64,000 nt of DNA from Pseudomonas sp. BGI-2 (GCF_004310295.1 NZ_SISB01000024.1:1-64000), one strand, 5' to 3'. Positions 17,709 through 26,952 are shown, counted from the first letter of the stretch. A program made the numbers and translations. Notes: generated by a model not told the origin, from the sequence alone.

Positions 17709-19451
17709 TTGAATGCGACGACCATCAACAGCCTGTTCTTGATCGGCGCGTTGCTGGTAGGTGCGAGCATTCTGGTGAGCTCACTTTCTTCCCGCCTCGG
17801 CATCCCGATTCTGGTGATCATCCTGGCGGTGGGCATGGCCGCTGGCGTCGACGGCGGCGGCATTATATTTGATAACTACCCAACGGCTTATCTGGTAGGC
17901 AACCTCGCACTCGCGGTGATCCTGCTCGATGGCGGCTTGCGCACCCGAGTCTCGAGTTTCCGCGTAGCGCTTTGGCCCGCGCTGTCGCTGGCCACGGTCG
18001 GGGTGTTGATCACGACCGCACTGACCGGTTTCGTCGCTGCCTGGCTATTCAACCTGAACGTCATCCAGGGTTTGCTGATCGGCGCCATCGTCGGCTCCAC
18101 CGATGCCGCTGCGGTGTTCTCGCTGCTGGGTGGCAAAGGCCTGAACGAACGGGTCACCGCCAGCCTCGAAATCGAATCCGGCAGCAACGACCCGATGGCG
18201 GTGTTCCTCACCGTTACCCTGATCGACATGCTCGCCAGCGGCCAGACCGGCCTGCACTGGAGTCTGCTTGCCCACTTCGTGCGTGAGTTCGGCATCGGTG
18301 CCGTCATCGGCCTCGGCGGTGGCTGGGTCATGCTGCAATTGGTCAATCGCATCAACCTGGCCAACGGCCTCTACCCGATTCTGGTGATTGCCGGCGGCCT
18401 GGCGGTCTTCGCCCTGACCAACGCCCTGCACGGCAGCGGTTTCCTGGCCGTCTACCTCTGCGGCTTGGTGATCGGCAATCGTCCGGTGCGCAGCCGCCAC
18501 GGCATTCTGCACATGCTTGACGGCATGGCCTGGCTGGCGCAGATCGGCATGTTCCTGGTGCTGGGGCTGCTGGTGACGCCTCACGACCTGCTGCCTATCG
18601 CCCTGCCCGCTCTGGGCCTGGCGCTGTGGATGATTCTGTTTGCACGGCCGCTGTCGGTGCTGGTCGGCCTGCTGCCGTTCAAAGCGTTCCACGGCCGCGA
18701 AAAGGCGTTTATCTCATGGGTCGGATTACGCGGCGCGGTCCCGATCATTCTGGCGGTGTTCCCGCTGATGGCCGGCCTGCCGAATGCCCAGCTCTACTTC
18801 AACCTCGCCTTCTTTATTGTGCTGGTGTCGCTGTTGGTGCAGGGCACGAGCCTGCCGTGGGTGGCGAAACTTTTGAAGGTGACCGTTCCGCCGGAGCCTG
18901 CACCGATCTCGCGCTCAGCGCTGGAAGTGCACGTCACCAGCGAGTGGGAGCTGTTCGTTTATCGCCTCGGTGCCGAAAAATGGTGCATCGGCTCGCCCCT
19001 TCGCGAACTGAAAATGCCCGAAGGCACGCGTATCGCCGCACTGTTTCGGGGCCAGCAACTGCTCCATCCGTCGGGTAGTACGGTGCTCGAAGTCGATGAT
19101 TTGCTGTGTGTTATCGGCCATGAACACAACCTTCCAGCCCTCGGAAAACTCTTCAGTCAGGCACCGCAACGCGGCCTCGATTTGCGCTTCTTCGGCGACT
19201 TCGTTCTCGAAGGAGACGCCCAGCTGGCTGCGGTTGCAGCGCTGTACGGGTTGAAGGTCGAAGGCATCGATCCGGACATGTCCCTGGGCCATTTCATTGC
19301 CCAGAAAGTCGGCGGTGCTCCAGTAGTCGGCGACCAGGTGGAGTGGAACAACACCATCTGGACCGTTGCGGTCATGGAGGGGAACAAGATCGGCAAAGTG
19401 GGCGTCAGATTCCCCGAAGGAAGTCGCCCGGGTCCGGGACTCTTCCTCTAA
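17709..19451 (+). CDS. nhaP2: Potassium/proton antiporter, NhaP2/CvrA family
   Basis: 580-aa CPA1-type inner-membrane K+/H+ antiporter. About 12 transmembrane helices occupy residues 1-390, with the core motif GSTDAAAVFSLL and ESGSNDPMAVFL. A TrkA-C/RCK-like domain (about 410-490) and a C-terminal transporter-associated domain (about 495-580) follow. Start is TTG at 17709, eight bases after CTGGAG. This gives exactly the usual 580-aa length and N-terminus (NATTINSLFLIGALLVGAS). The longer frame from 17589 adds 40 unrelated residues. The mscK channel gene follows 34 bp later. Confidence 0.92.
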   Translation: MNATTINSLFLIGALLVGASILVSSLSSRLGIPILVIILAVGMAAGVDGGGIIFDNYPTAYLVGNLALAVILLDGGLRTRVSSFRVALWPALSLATVGVLITTALTGFVAAWLFNLNVIQGLLIGAIVGSTDAAAVFSLLGGKGLNERVTASLEIESGSNDPMAVFLTVTLIDMLASGQTGLHWSLLAHFVREFGIGAVIGLGGGWVMLQLVNRINLANGLYPILVIAGGLAVFALTNALHGSGFLAVYLCGLVIGNRPVRSRHGILHMLDGMAWLAQIGMFLVLGLLVTPHDLLPIALPALGLALWMILFARPLSVLVGLLPFKAFHGREKAFISWVGLRGAVPIILAVFPLMAGLPNAQLYFNLAFFIVLVSLLVQGTSLPWVAKLLKVTVPPEPAPISRSALEVHVTSEWELFVYRLGAEKWCIGSPLRELKMPEGTRIAALFRGQQLLHPSGSTVLEVDDLLCVIGHEHNLPALGKLFSQAPQRGLDLRFFGDFVLEGDAQLAAVAALYGLKVEGIDPDMSLGHFIAQKVGGAPVVGDQVEWNNTIWTVAVMEGNKIGKVGVRFPEGSRPGPGLFL

Positions 19452-19485
19452 ACTCCACACTTCGTCTCGTTTTCGATCGGTCTCT

Positions 19486-22400
19486 ATGTCAACCCTGCGC
19501 ACCTTTTTCATCATCGCCCTGCTGGGCTTGAGTCTTTCTGTCGGTACGTTGCAAGCGGCCGAACCGCCGTCCAGCGAAGCCGTGCAGGCGAGTCTGGACA
19601 AAATCGCCGATCGCAAACTGCCGGAAGCGGATCAGAAAGCCTTGCAGAGCATTCTGCAAAGCACGCTGACACAGCTCGGCAACCAGCGTGATTACCAACA
19701 AAAGCTGGTCGCACTCAAACAGCAACTGGCCACAGCGCCCAAGCAGAACATCGAGAACCAGCGTGAGCTGACCAAGCTCAAAGCCACCCGTATGCCGCCG
19801 GTGCCGCAACGCTACGCCAACCAGTCAATCCAGCAGCTTGAGCAAATGCTCACCGAGCGCTCGACCCAGCAAAGCGACCAGCAGAAGGCGCTGGCGGACG
19901 CCAACAGCCTGGTGATTACCGCCCAGACCCGCCCCGAGCGCGCACAGGCCGAAATTTCCGCCAGCCAGACTCGCATTCAACAGATCAACAACATCCTCAA
20001 GGCCGGCAAGGACGCCGGCAAGGCCTTGAGCGGTGAACAGCGTGACCTGCTGAATGCCGAGCTCGCGGCACTGAATGCGCTGATTCCGCTGCGTCGCCAG
20101 GAACTGGCCGGCAACAACCAGTTGCAGGATCTGGGCAATAGCCAGCACGACTTGCTGACCGAAAAGTCCGATCGCCTGGATCAGGAAATCCAGGAGCTGC
20201 AAACCCTGATCAACCAGAAGCGCCTGGCCCAGTCCCAGGAGACGGTGACGCAGCAGTCCATCGAAGCGCAGAAGTCCGGCGGCAGCGCGCTGCTGGCCAC
20301 CGAAAGCGCGGCCAACCTGAAGCTCTCGGACTACCTGCTCAAAAGCACTGACCGCCTCAATGAGGTCACCCAGCAGAACCTGCAGACCAAACAGCAGCTG
20401 GACAATGTGACCCAGAGCGATTCGGCGCTGGACGAACAGATCAACGTGCTCAAGGGCAGCCTGCTGCTGTCCAAGATTCTCTATAAACAGAAACAGGCTC
20501 TGCCGCGTCTCAAGCTCGACCGCGACCTGGCCGACCAGATCGCCGATATTCGCCTGTACCAGTTTGAAGTGAGCCAGCAACGGGAATTGCTCAGCAACCC
20601 GGCGACGTACGTCGATAACCTGCTGTCCACTCAACCGCCTGAGCAAGTCACCCCGCAGCTGCGCAAAAGCCTGCTGGAACTGGCCACGACCCGCGCCGAT
20701 CTGCTTGAACGCCTGAACCGCGAACTGAGCGCGGTACTCAATGAATCCATCACCCTGCAACTCAATCAGAAACAACTGCTCAGCACCGCGCAAAGCCTGC
20801 GGGCGACCCTCGATGAGCAAATGTTCTGGATTCCCAGCAACAAGCCGCTGGACCTGGAATGGATGCGCGCCGTACCGGAGCGCCTGCAACGCCAGGTCAC
20901 CACACTGCCATGGGCTTCCAGCCTGAGCGAACTGAGTGATGGCCTGACCCAACGGCCGCTGCTGTTCCTGCCGTTGGCGCTGTTGATCGGTGCCCTGCTG
21001 TGGCGGCGTAAAAGCCTGTACGCCCGACTAAGCAAAGTTCACCAGGACATCGGCCACTTCAAGCGTGACAGCCAGTGGCACACGCCGCAGGCCATCCTGA
21101 TCAATATTCTGCTGGCAATGCCGGTCTCGCTGGGCCTGGCCTTGTGCGGCCTGGCCTTGCAGATCGACGCCCGCGGGCAGAACGCCAACATGGGCGCGGC
21201 ACTGCTGCAAATGGCCCAGGCCTGGCTGGTGTTCTACACCGCTTACCGGATCCTCGCGCCGGGCGGCGTGGCTGAACTGCATTTCCGCTGGGAAAAGCCC
21301 CAAGTCGAATTCCTTCAGGGCTGGGTCCGCCGACTCGGGCTGGTGGTGATGGCATTGGTCGCCGTGGTGGCGGTTGCCGAACTGCAACCCGCGACCCTGG
21401 CTGATGACGTGCTCGGCCTGCCAGTGGTGCTGACCTGCTACGCCTTGATGGCCTGGCTGCTCAGCCGCCTGCTGATCGCCAGCCCGACGCACCAGAACGC
21501 TTCGCTGTTTCGCAAGGCCGTCGGGATCATGTTCACCGTCCTGCCCGTCGCGCTGTTCGTTGCCGTGTGTTTCGGCTACTACTACACCGCGCTGAAGCTC
21601 AGTGACCGGTTGATCAACACCCTTTATCTGCTGATGTTCTGGCTGGTGATCGAAGCCACTTTCGTCCGCGGCCTCAGTGTTGCGGCACGGCGCCTGGCCT
21701 ACCAACGCGCCCTGGCCAAACGCCAGGCCGCCAAAGAGGCTGGCGACGGCGAAGCGGTAATCGAAGAGCCGACGCTGGACATCGAGAAGGTTAACGAACA
21801 GTCCCTGCGCCTTATCCGTCTGGCATTGCTTGGCGGTTTCATCGCGGCGCTGTATTGGGTCTGGTCCGATCTGATCTCGGTGTTCTCGTACCTCGACAAC
21901 ATCACCCTTTACGAATACACCAGCGGCACTGGCGCCAACATGAGCATGGTGCCGATCAGCATCGGCGACATGCTCGGTGCGCTGATCATCATCGGCATCA
22001 CCTTCGCCCTCGCGCGCAACTTGCCAGGCTTGCTGGAAGTGCTGGTGCTGTCGAAGTTGAACCTGGCGCAGGGCAGCGCTTATGCCACAACCACATTGCT
22101 GTCCTACGTGATCGCCGGGGTCGGTTTCGTCTCGACCCTGTCGACCCTCGGCGTGAGCTGGGACAAGTTGCAATGGCTGGTGGCAGCGCTGTCGGTCGGT
22201 CTCGGTTTCGGGATGCAGGAGATCTTCGCGAACTTCATCTCCGGCATCATGATTCTGTTCGAACGTCCGGTGAGGATCGGCGACACGATCACCATCGGCA
22301 ACCTGTCGGGCACGGTCAGCAAGATCCGCATCCGCGCCACGACCATCACCGACTTCGACCGCAAGGACATCATTGTCCCGAACAAGACGTTCATCACCGG

Positions 22401-22836
22401 GCAACTGATCAACTGGTCCCTGACCGACACCATCACCCGGGTGACCCTCAAGCTCGGCGTCGATTACGGCTCGGACCTGGACCTGGTGAAAGAGCTTCTG
22501 CTCAAAGCCGCTCGTGACAACCCGCGCGTCCTGAAAGACCCGGAACCCCACGTGTACTTCCTGAACTTCGGCGAAAGCACCCTCGACCACGAGTTGCGCA
22601 TGCACGTGCGCGACCTCGGTGACCGCAACCCGGTGCTCGACGAGGTCAACCGCTTCATTAATCGCGAGTTCAAGAAGCAGCACATCAACATCTCGTTCCG
22701 GCAAATGGAGGTTTACCTCAAGAACCTTCACGGTCAGGAATACAAAATGGTGCCAATCGAGCCGGAAGCGAAAACCATCGTGCCGCTGGTGGATGGCAAG
22801 TCGCCCCTTCAGCCGCCGCCCGCCAAGCTCGACTAA
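19486..22836 (+). CDS. mscK: Large mechanosensitive channel MscK/KefA family
   Basis: 1116-aa inner-membrane channel. It has a signal peptide (MSTLRTFFIIALLGLSLSVGTLQA) and a long periplasmic coiled-coil region (about 25-480) rich in Gln and Leu. Several transmembrane helices follow (about 490-870), then the MscS core: pore-lining TM3 near VAALSVGLGFGMQEIFANFISG and the beta domain FERPVRIGDTITIGNLSGTV. In enteric bacteria MscK opens on membrane tension in a K+-dependent way. Its position directly after a K+/H+ antiporter fits an osmotic/K+ function. The ATG at 19486 is chosen because the signal peptide begins there. Confidence 0.93.
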   Translation: MSTLRTFFIIALLGLSLSVGTLQAAEPPSSEAVQASLDKIADRKLPEADQKALQSILQSTLTQLGNQRDYQQKLVALKQQLATAPKQNIENQRELTKLKATRMPPVPQRYANQSIQQLEQMLTERSTQQSDQQKALADANSLVITAQTRPERAQAEISASQTRIQQINNILKAGKDAGKALSGEQRDLLNAELAALNALIPLRRQELAGNNQLQDLGNSQHDLLTEKSDRLDQEIQELQTLINQKRLAQSQETVTQQSIEAQKSGGSALLATESAANLKLSDYLLKSTDRLNEVTQQNLQTKQQLDNVTQSDSALDEQINVLKGSLLLSKILYKQKQALPRLKLDRDLADQIADIRLYQFEVSQQRELLSNPATYVDNLLSTQPPEQVTPQLRKSLLELATTRADLLERLNRELSAVLNESITLQLNQKQLLSTAQSLRATLDEQMFWIPSNKPLDLEWMRAVPERLQRQVTTLPWASSLSELSDGLTQRPLLFLPLALLIGALLWRRKSLYARLSKVHQDIGHFKRDSQWHTPQAILINILLAMPVSLGLALCGLALQIDARGQNANMGAALLQMAQAWLVFYTAYRILAPGGVAELHFRWEKPQVEFLQGWVRRLGLVVMALVAVVAVAELQPATLADDVLGLPVVLTCYALMAWLLSRLLIASPTHQNASLFRKAVGIMFTVLPVALFVAVCFGYYYTALKLSDRLINTLYLLMFWLVIEATFVRGLSVAARRLAYQRALAKRQAAKEAGDGEAVIEEPTLDIEKVNEQSLRLIRLALLGGFIAALYWVWSDLISVFSYLDNITLYEYTSGTGANMSMVPISIGDMLGALIIIGITFALARNLPGLLEVLVLSKLNLAQGSAYATTTLLSYVIAGVGFVSTLSTLGVSWDKLQWLVAALSVGLGFGMQEIFANFISGIMILFERPVRIGDTITIGNLSGTVSKIRIRATTITDFDRKDIIVPNKTFITGQLINWSLTDTITRVTLKLGVDYGSDLDLVKELLLKAARDNPRVLKDPEPHVYFLNFGESTLDHELRMHVRDLGDRNPVLDEVNRFINREFKKQHINISFRQMEVYLKNLHGQEYKMVPIEPEAKTIVPLVDGKSPLQPPPAKLD

Positions 22837-22849
22837 CCGCCTTATCCCT

Positions 22850-22873
22850 AGCAGAATGCTCGGACATTCTGCT
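22850..22873 (+). other. Hairpin abutting the selO ribosome binding site
   Basis: AGCAGAATG / CATTCTGCT forms a perfect 9-bp stem with a 6-nt loop. It ends immediately before the GGAG Shine-Dalgarno of selO and starts 13 bp after the mscK stop. It lacks a T run, so it is a weak terminator at best; translational control of selO is possible. Confidence 0.5.
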
Positions 22874-22884
22874 GGAGATGGCCG

Positions 22885-24348
22885 TTGAAAGCCCTCGACG
22901 AACTGACTTTCGATAATCGCTTCGCCCGCCTGGGCGACACGTTTTCCGCCCATGTGCTGCCCGAGCCCATCGACAATCCGCGCCTGGTGGTGGCCAGCCC
23001 TGCCGCCATGGCGCTGCTTGACCTCGACCCGGCCGTAGCGGATACCCCGGAGTTCGCCGAGCTGTTCAGCGGCCACAAGCTCTGGGCCGACGCGGTGCCT
23101 CGGGCGATGGTCTATTCCGGGCATCAATTTGGCTCTTACAACCCACAGTTGGGCGATGGTCGCGGCTTGTTGTTGGGCGAGGTCTACAACGAGGCCGGCG
23201 AACACTGGGACCTGCACCTCAAAGGTGCCGGTCAGACACCCTTTTCGCGCATGGGCGATGGACGCGCGGTACTGCGCTCGTCGATCCGCGAGTTTCTCGC
23301 CTCCGAAGCGCTGAATGCACTGAACATCCCGACTACCCGCGCCCTGTGCGTGATCGGCTCCGATACTCCGGTGTGGCGCGAAAAGCAGGAACGCGCAGCC
23401 ATGGTTCTGCGCCTGGCGCCGAGTCATGTGCGATTCGGGCATTTCGAATATTTCTACTACACCAAGCGCCCCGAGAAGCAGAAAGAACTCGGCGAACACG
23501 TGCTGGCCATGCATTTCCCCGAGTGCCTGGAACAACCGGAACCCTATCTGGCGATGTTCCGCGAAATCGTCGAGCGCAATGCCGAGCTGATCGCTAAATG
23601 GCAGGCGTACGGCTTCTGCCACGGCGTGATGAACACCGACAACATGTCGATCCTGGGCATCACCTTCGACTTCGGCCCGTTCGCTTTCCTCGATGACTTC
23701 GACGCCCACTTCATCTGTAACCACTCCGATGACCAGGGCCGCTACTCTTTCAGCAACCAGGTGCCGATTGGTCAGTGGAACCTAAGCGCCCTCGCCCAGG
23801 CACTGACGCCGTTTATCAGCGTCGACGCCCTGCGCGAAACCCTCGGCCTGTACTTGCCGCTGTATCAGGCCCACTACCTGGACCTGATGCGCCGCCGCCT
23901 CGGTTTCACCACGGCCGAAGACGATGACCAGAAACTGCTGGAGCACCTGCTGCAACTGATGCAGAACAGCGGCGTCGATTACACGCTGTTCTTCCGCCGA
24001 CTGGGGGATGAATCACCGGAACTGGCCGTCACCCGCTTGCGCGATGACTTCGTCGACATCAAGGGCTTCGATGCCTGGGCCGAACTGTACGTCGCCCGTG
24101 TGGTTCGTGATGGCGAGGTTAATCAGGAGCAGCGACGCAAGCGGATGCACGCAGTCAATCCGCTGTACATCCTGCGCAACTACCTGGCGCAAAAAGCCAT
24201 CGATGCAGCGGAAAGTGGCGACTATTCAGAGGTTCGGCGACTGCATACGGTGCTGAGCACTCCGTTCGACGAGCAAACGGGGATGGAGAGCTATGCCGAG
24301 CGGCCGCCGGAGTGGGGGAAGCATTTGGAGATCAGTTGTTCGTCGTGA
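22885..24348 (+). CDS. selO: Protein adenylyltransferase SelO (YdiU, UPF0061)
   Basis: 487-aa pseudokinase-fold enzyme that AMPylates proteins and is linked to redox stress. Visible hallmarks include YSGHQFGSYNPQLGDGRG near residues 75-93, the lysine of LHLKGAGQTPFSRMGDGRA (about 110-125) and the metal-binding stretch GVMNTDNMSILGITFDFGPF (about 247-267). The length is normal for the family. Start is a TTG at 22885, preceded by CTGGAG; no ATG lies in a better position. Confidence 0.94.
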   Translation: MKALDELTFDNRFARLGDTFSAHVLPEPIDNPRLVVASPAAMALLDLDPAVADTPEFAELFSGHKLWADAVPRAMVYSGHQFGSYNPQLGDGRGLLLGEVYNEAGEHWDLHLKGAGQTPFSRMGDGRAVLRSSIREFLASEALNALNIPTTRALCVIGSDTPVWREKQERAAMVLRLAPSHVRFGHFEYFYYTKRPEKQKELGEHVLAMHFPECLEQPEPYLAMFREIVERNAELIAKWQAYGFCHGVMNTDNMSILGITFDFGPFAFLDDFDAHFICNHSDDQGRYSFSNQVPIGQWNLSALAQALTPFISVDALRETLGLYLPLYQAHYLDLMRRRLGFTTAEDDDQKLLEHLLQLMQNSGVDYTLFFRRLGDESPELAVTRLRDDFVDIKGFDAWAELYVARVVRDGEVNQEQRRKRMHAVNPLYILRNYLAQKAIDAAESGDYSEVRRLHTVLSTPFDEQTGMESYAERPPEWGKHLEISCSS

Positions 24349-24354
24349 GGCGGG

Positions 24355-24756
24355 TCAGATAAAGACTGCTACCGGCACATTGAATCGCTCGGCCAACCAG
24401 CGAATCTGCCGCAGGTTGAGCTGGCGCTTTCCGCTCAGGATCTCGGAAATGACTGACTGTGTGCCGACACCAGGCAGGTCGCTTTGAGTCAATCCATGTT
24501 CACGCATCATGTAACCAAGCACTTCGGCACCTGTGGCTTCGGGCATTGGGCGATGCTTGTGATCCCATTCCTCAATCCAGTCACCGATGATGTCCACCAG
24601 ACTCATCAGAGGATGCGACTCGTCAACTCCGGTCATCTCGAGTAACTCGTCGAGCGCCTGCACCAGCGTGTCATAGTCGTCTTCGTTTTTGGGTTTGCGT
24701 AGCAATGGCGATACGAACTCCCAGTGCTCGGCCGCATTTTTGATCAGAACGCTCAT
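24355..24756 (-). CDS. higA: HigA-family antitoxin (HTH)
   Basis: 133-aa antitoxin. The N-terminal half is helical and the C-terminal half is an XRE-type helix-turn-helix (LGYMMREHGLTQSDLPGVGTQ then SEILSGKRQLNLRQIRWLAERF). It is the second gene of a toxin-first operon, and its ATG overlaps the toxin stop (ATGA). It should bind the two palindromes upstream of the operon. The start at 24756 is used rather than 24774 because it gives the coupled overlap. Confidence 0.88.
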   Translation of the reverse strand: MSVLIKNAAEHWEFVSPLLRKPKNEDDYDTLVQALDELLEMTGVDESHPLMSLVDIIGDWIEEWDHKHRPMPEATGAEVLGYMMREHGLTQSDLPGVGTQSVISEILSGKRQLNLRQIRWLAERFNVPVAVFI

Positions 24757-25049
24757 GTTCTTCCCTCCTTCCAATTACCGCGGTCATATTCGCGGTGATC
24801 CAGCACATGCTTGATGTAGATTTTTTGATGCTGATATCGAACATAGGCGATCAGCCGTAATTTGTTACCGCCAATATCGAAAACGTGAAACTCACCGACC
24901 TTGTCGGTTGCGGGAAATGAAGATTTCATTGCCGCAAAATCACTTGGCTTGACACGCTTTACCATTCGATACCACTGGTCCAGTGCACTGGCCGCCTGCG
25001 GCCACTTTTCCTTGGCGTCCCATATTCGTTTTTCGGAAAACACTCGCAT
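24753..25049 (-). CDS. higB: HigB-family type II toxin (mRNA interferase)
   Basis: 98-aa RelE-fold toxin of the HigB_toxin family (YgjN-like): MRVFSEKRIWDAKEKWPQAA, FHVFDIGGNKLRLIAYV, IKHVLDHREYDRGNW. Members cleave ribosome-bound mRNA. It is encoded upstream of and overlapping its antitoxin, the order typical of hig loci. Confidence 0.9.
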   Translation of the reverse strand: MRVFSEKRIWDAKEKWPQAASALDQWYRMVKRVKPSDFAAMKSSFPATDKVGEFHVFDIGGNKLRLIAYVRYQHQKIYIKHVLDHREYDRGNWKEGRT

Positions 25050-25059
25050 GCAATATCCT

Positions 25060-25117
25060 TATCGCATTTTGCTATGGATGAGTTAATCACAGGGATTTTT
25101 TATCGCAAGTTGCGATA
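25060..25117 (-). promoter_or_regulatory. higBA operator pair
   Basis: TATCGCAA-G-TTGCGATA (25101-25117) is a perfect 8-bp inverted repeat. A degenerate second copy, TATCGCATTTTGCTATG, lies at 25060-25076. Their starts are 41 bp apart, about four helical turns, and just upstream of higB. They are the obvious binding sites for HigA autoregulation. Confidence 0.7.
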
Positions 25118-25248
25118 CCCCTAAGCAGACCAACGGTCTCAATCGGATCCTTCTCTCAGCCTAGTTTCACCACCAGACGCTGCACGATTGAAAATATGAG
25201 CAAACGTCTCCACATAGCAGTGATCGGCTTCTTTACAGGACCATCCTC

Positions 25249-25683
25249 ATGACCGACCCACTCCTCATCCCCTGCCCCCACTGCAACGGCCTCAACCGCA
25301 TCCCCGCCGAACGCCTCGACGATCACCCAAAGTGCGGCCGTTGCAAGGCCGAGGTGTTGTTGAACAAGCCGTTCGAATTGAAGCAAGGTGATTACGCCAG
25401 CCAGATCAAGGGCGATCTGCCGCTGCTGGTGGACGTGTGGGCGGAGTGGTGCGGGCCGTGCAAGTCGTTTGCGCCGGTGTTTGAGCAGGCGGCGGGTCAA
25501 TTGGCGGGTAAATGTCGGCTGGCGAAACTGGACAGTGAGGCGAATCAGCAATTGTCGGCGCAGTTGGGGATTCGCTCGATTCCGAGTCTGATTCTGTTCA
25601 GGAACGGCCGGGAAGTGGCGCGCCAGAGCGGGGCGTTTCCGTTACCGCAGTTGATGAGCTGGTTGCGTAGCCAGGGGATTTAA
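25249..25683 (+). CDS. trxC: Thioredoxin TrxC (zinc-binding thioredoxin 2)
   Basis: 144-aa cytoplasmic thiol-disulfide reductant. The N-terminal zinc ribbon uses C9/C12 and C29/C32 (CPHC, CGRC), and the thioredoxin fold carries the redox motif WCGPC (C68, C71). The cis-proline is in RSIPSLILF. Length and layout match TrxC. The start has AGGA about 8 bp upstream. Confidence 0.95.
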   Translation: MTDPLLIPCPHCNGLNRIPAERLDDHPKCGRCKAEVLLNKPFELKQGDYASQIKGDLPLLVDVWAEWCGPCKSFAPVFEQAAGQLAGKCRLAKLDSEANQQLSAQLGIRSIPSLILFRNGREVARQSGAFPLPQLMSWLRSQGI

Positions 25684-25700
25684 GAACACCGCGATTTCAA

Positions 25701-25806
25701 TGTGGGAGCGGGCTTGCTCGCGAATGCGGAGTGTCAGTCAACATTGATATCGACTGATACTCAGCATTCGCGAGCAAGTCGAATCGTCGCACCGCCGCTC
25801 CCACAT
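25701..25806. repeat. REPIN with a variant right arm
   Basis: The left arm is the standard TGTGGGAGCGGGCTTGCTCG. The right arm TTCGCGAGCAAG is followed by an extra stretch, TCGAATCGTCGCACCGC, before CGCTCCCACA. The central spacer is nearly identical to that of the element at 10623. Confidence 0.85.
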
Positions 25807-25829
25807 TTGGTTCGGTGACGTTGGCAGAT

Positions 25830-26600
25830 TCAGGCGTTTTCGAGCAGGTTATGCAGCTCGACGAATTGCTGGGTCAATTTGTGCCGTGGATCGAGGTGGA
25901 TCAGCGGTGTATTGGCCTGATGGGATTCGCGCATGCGCACCGAGCTGGTCAGGTACACCGGCAGCACCGGCAAACCTTCGGCGATCAACTCGTCGAGAAT
26001 TTGCTGCGGCAGGCTGGCGCGAGCCTGGAACTGATTGACCACGATGCCTTCGACTTCCAGGCCTTCGTTGTGGTCATCCTTCAATTCTTCGATTTCCGCC
26101 AACAGACCGTACAGCGCCTGGCGCGAGAAGCTGTCGCAGTCGAAGGGGATCAGCACCCGGTCCGCGGCAATCAATGCTGATACCGCGTAGAAGTTCAGCG
26201 CTGGCGGGGTATCAAGGTAGATGCGGTCGTAATCTTCCCCCAGCTCCTCAAGCAATTTGCGCAGCTTGTTGATCTTGTGTTTGGCCTCAAGCTTGGGCTG
26301 CAGGTCAGCCAACTCGGCGGTCGCGGTGATGACGTGGAGGTTGTCGAACGGCGTTTCGTAGATATCGACCTGGTTTTTCTTCGAGAACGGTCCTGACGAC
26401 AGGGTTTGCTTGAAGAAGTCGGCGATGCCCATCGGGATTTCATCCCCGGTGAGGCCCGTCAGGTACTGAGTGGAGTTGGCCTGGGCATCGAGATCCACCA
26501 ACAGGGTTCGATAACCCTCGCTGGCGCTGACCGCCGCCAGATTGCAGGCAATGCTGGATTTGCCCACGCCACCTTTCTGATTGAACACCACGCGCCGCAT
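25830..26600 (-). CDS. Orphan ParA-family (MinD-like) ATPase
   Basis: 256-aa deviant Walker A ATPase starting MRRVVFNQKGGVGKSSIACN, with the Walker A' Lys in KGGVGKSS and Walker B in IYLDTPPALN (about 118-127). The family positions plasmids, chromosomes or protein complexes. No parB or partner gene is adjacent, and the gene stands alone between trxC and the aryl polyene operon. The ATG at 26600 has the strong site GGAGG 7 bp upstream; a longer TTG frame to 26621 is unlikely. Confidence 0.88.
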   Translation of the reverse strand: MRRVVFNQKGGVGKSSIACNLAAVSASEGYRTLLVDLDAQANSTQYLTGLTGDEIPMGIADFFKQTLSSGPFSKKNQVDIYETPFDNLHVITATAELADLQPKLEAKHKINKLRKLLEELGEDYDRIYLDTPPALNFYAVSALIAADRVLIPFDCDSFSRQALYGLLAEIEELKDDHNEGLEVEGIVVNQFQARASLPQQILDELIAEGLPVLPVYLTSSVRMRESHQANTPLIHLDPRHKLTQQFVELHNLLENA

Positions 26601-26837
26601 GTCAAAACCTCCGTGTATCAAAGAATGACCGAGTGTAGTAGTCCACGGCGCTGCTTTGCTACCTCGTCGGCATGGGACTACACAGTCAGCGGCAATCTCT
26701 CAGTAAAAAACCGCCGAACCTGCCATTGATCACGGACAGAGCCGACAGACGTGCCCACCACGCCTGGGGATAATGGCCAAACGACAGCTTTCCCCGGACC
26801 AACCAGTACATTTCATTGAGCAAAATGTAACCATCAT

Positions 26838-26866
26838 TTGCTACACGCCCGCCGCGACGGGATAAT
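26838..26866 (+). promoter_or_regulatory. Candidate sigma-70 promoter of the aryl polyene operon
   Basis: TTGCTA - 17 bp - GATAAT, 87 bp before the first gene. It is the best -35/-10 pair I find in the 352-bp gap 26601-26952. That gap otherwise shows only a small GTCGC-T7-GCGAC hairpin near 26900. Confidence 0.4.
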
Positions 26867-26952
26867 GCGCGCCATTCGGCGCCAAGCGCCACGTAAGGTC
26901 GTCGCTTTTTTTGCGACTCGCCGCGTCAAGAAAGCCCGCAGGGGCGGGAAGA

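Noticed and set aside
21028..23724. 898-codon open frame on the minus strand opposite mscK/selO, and similar very long antisense frames at 60897-63602, 8034-9764 and 4431-6164
   Set aside because: They are antisense shadows of strongly GC3-biased genes (mscK/selO, gltB, putA, putP). Composition is His/Gln/Asp/Arg-rich, with no family resemblance and no ribosome binding sites.
26686..26892. 68-codon minus-strand frame in the gap before the aryl polyene operon
   Set aside because: No convincing ribosome binding site or family resemblance, and it overlaps the best candidate promoter of the operon; I could not support it as a gene.
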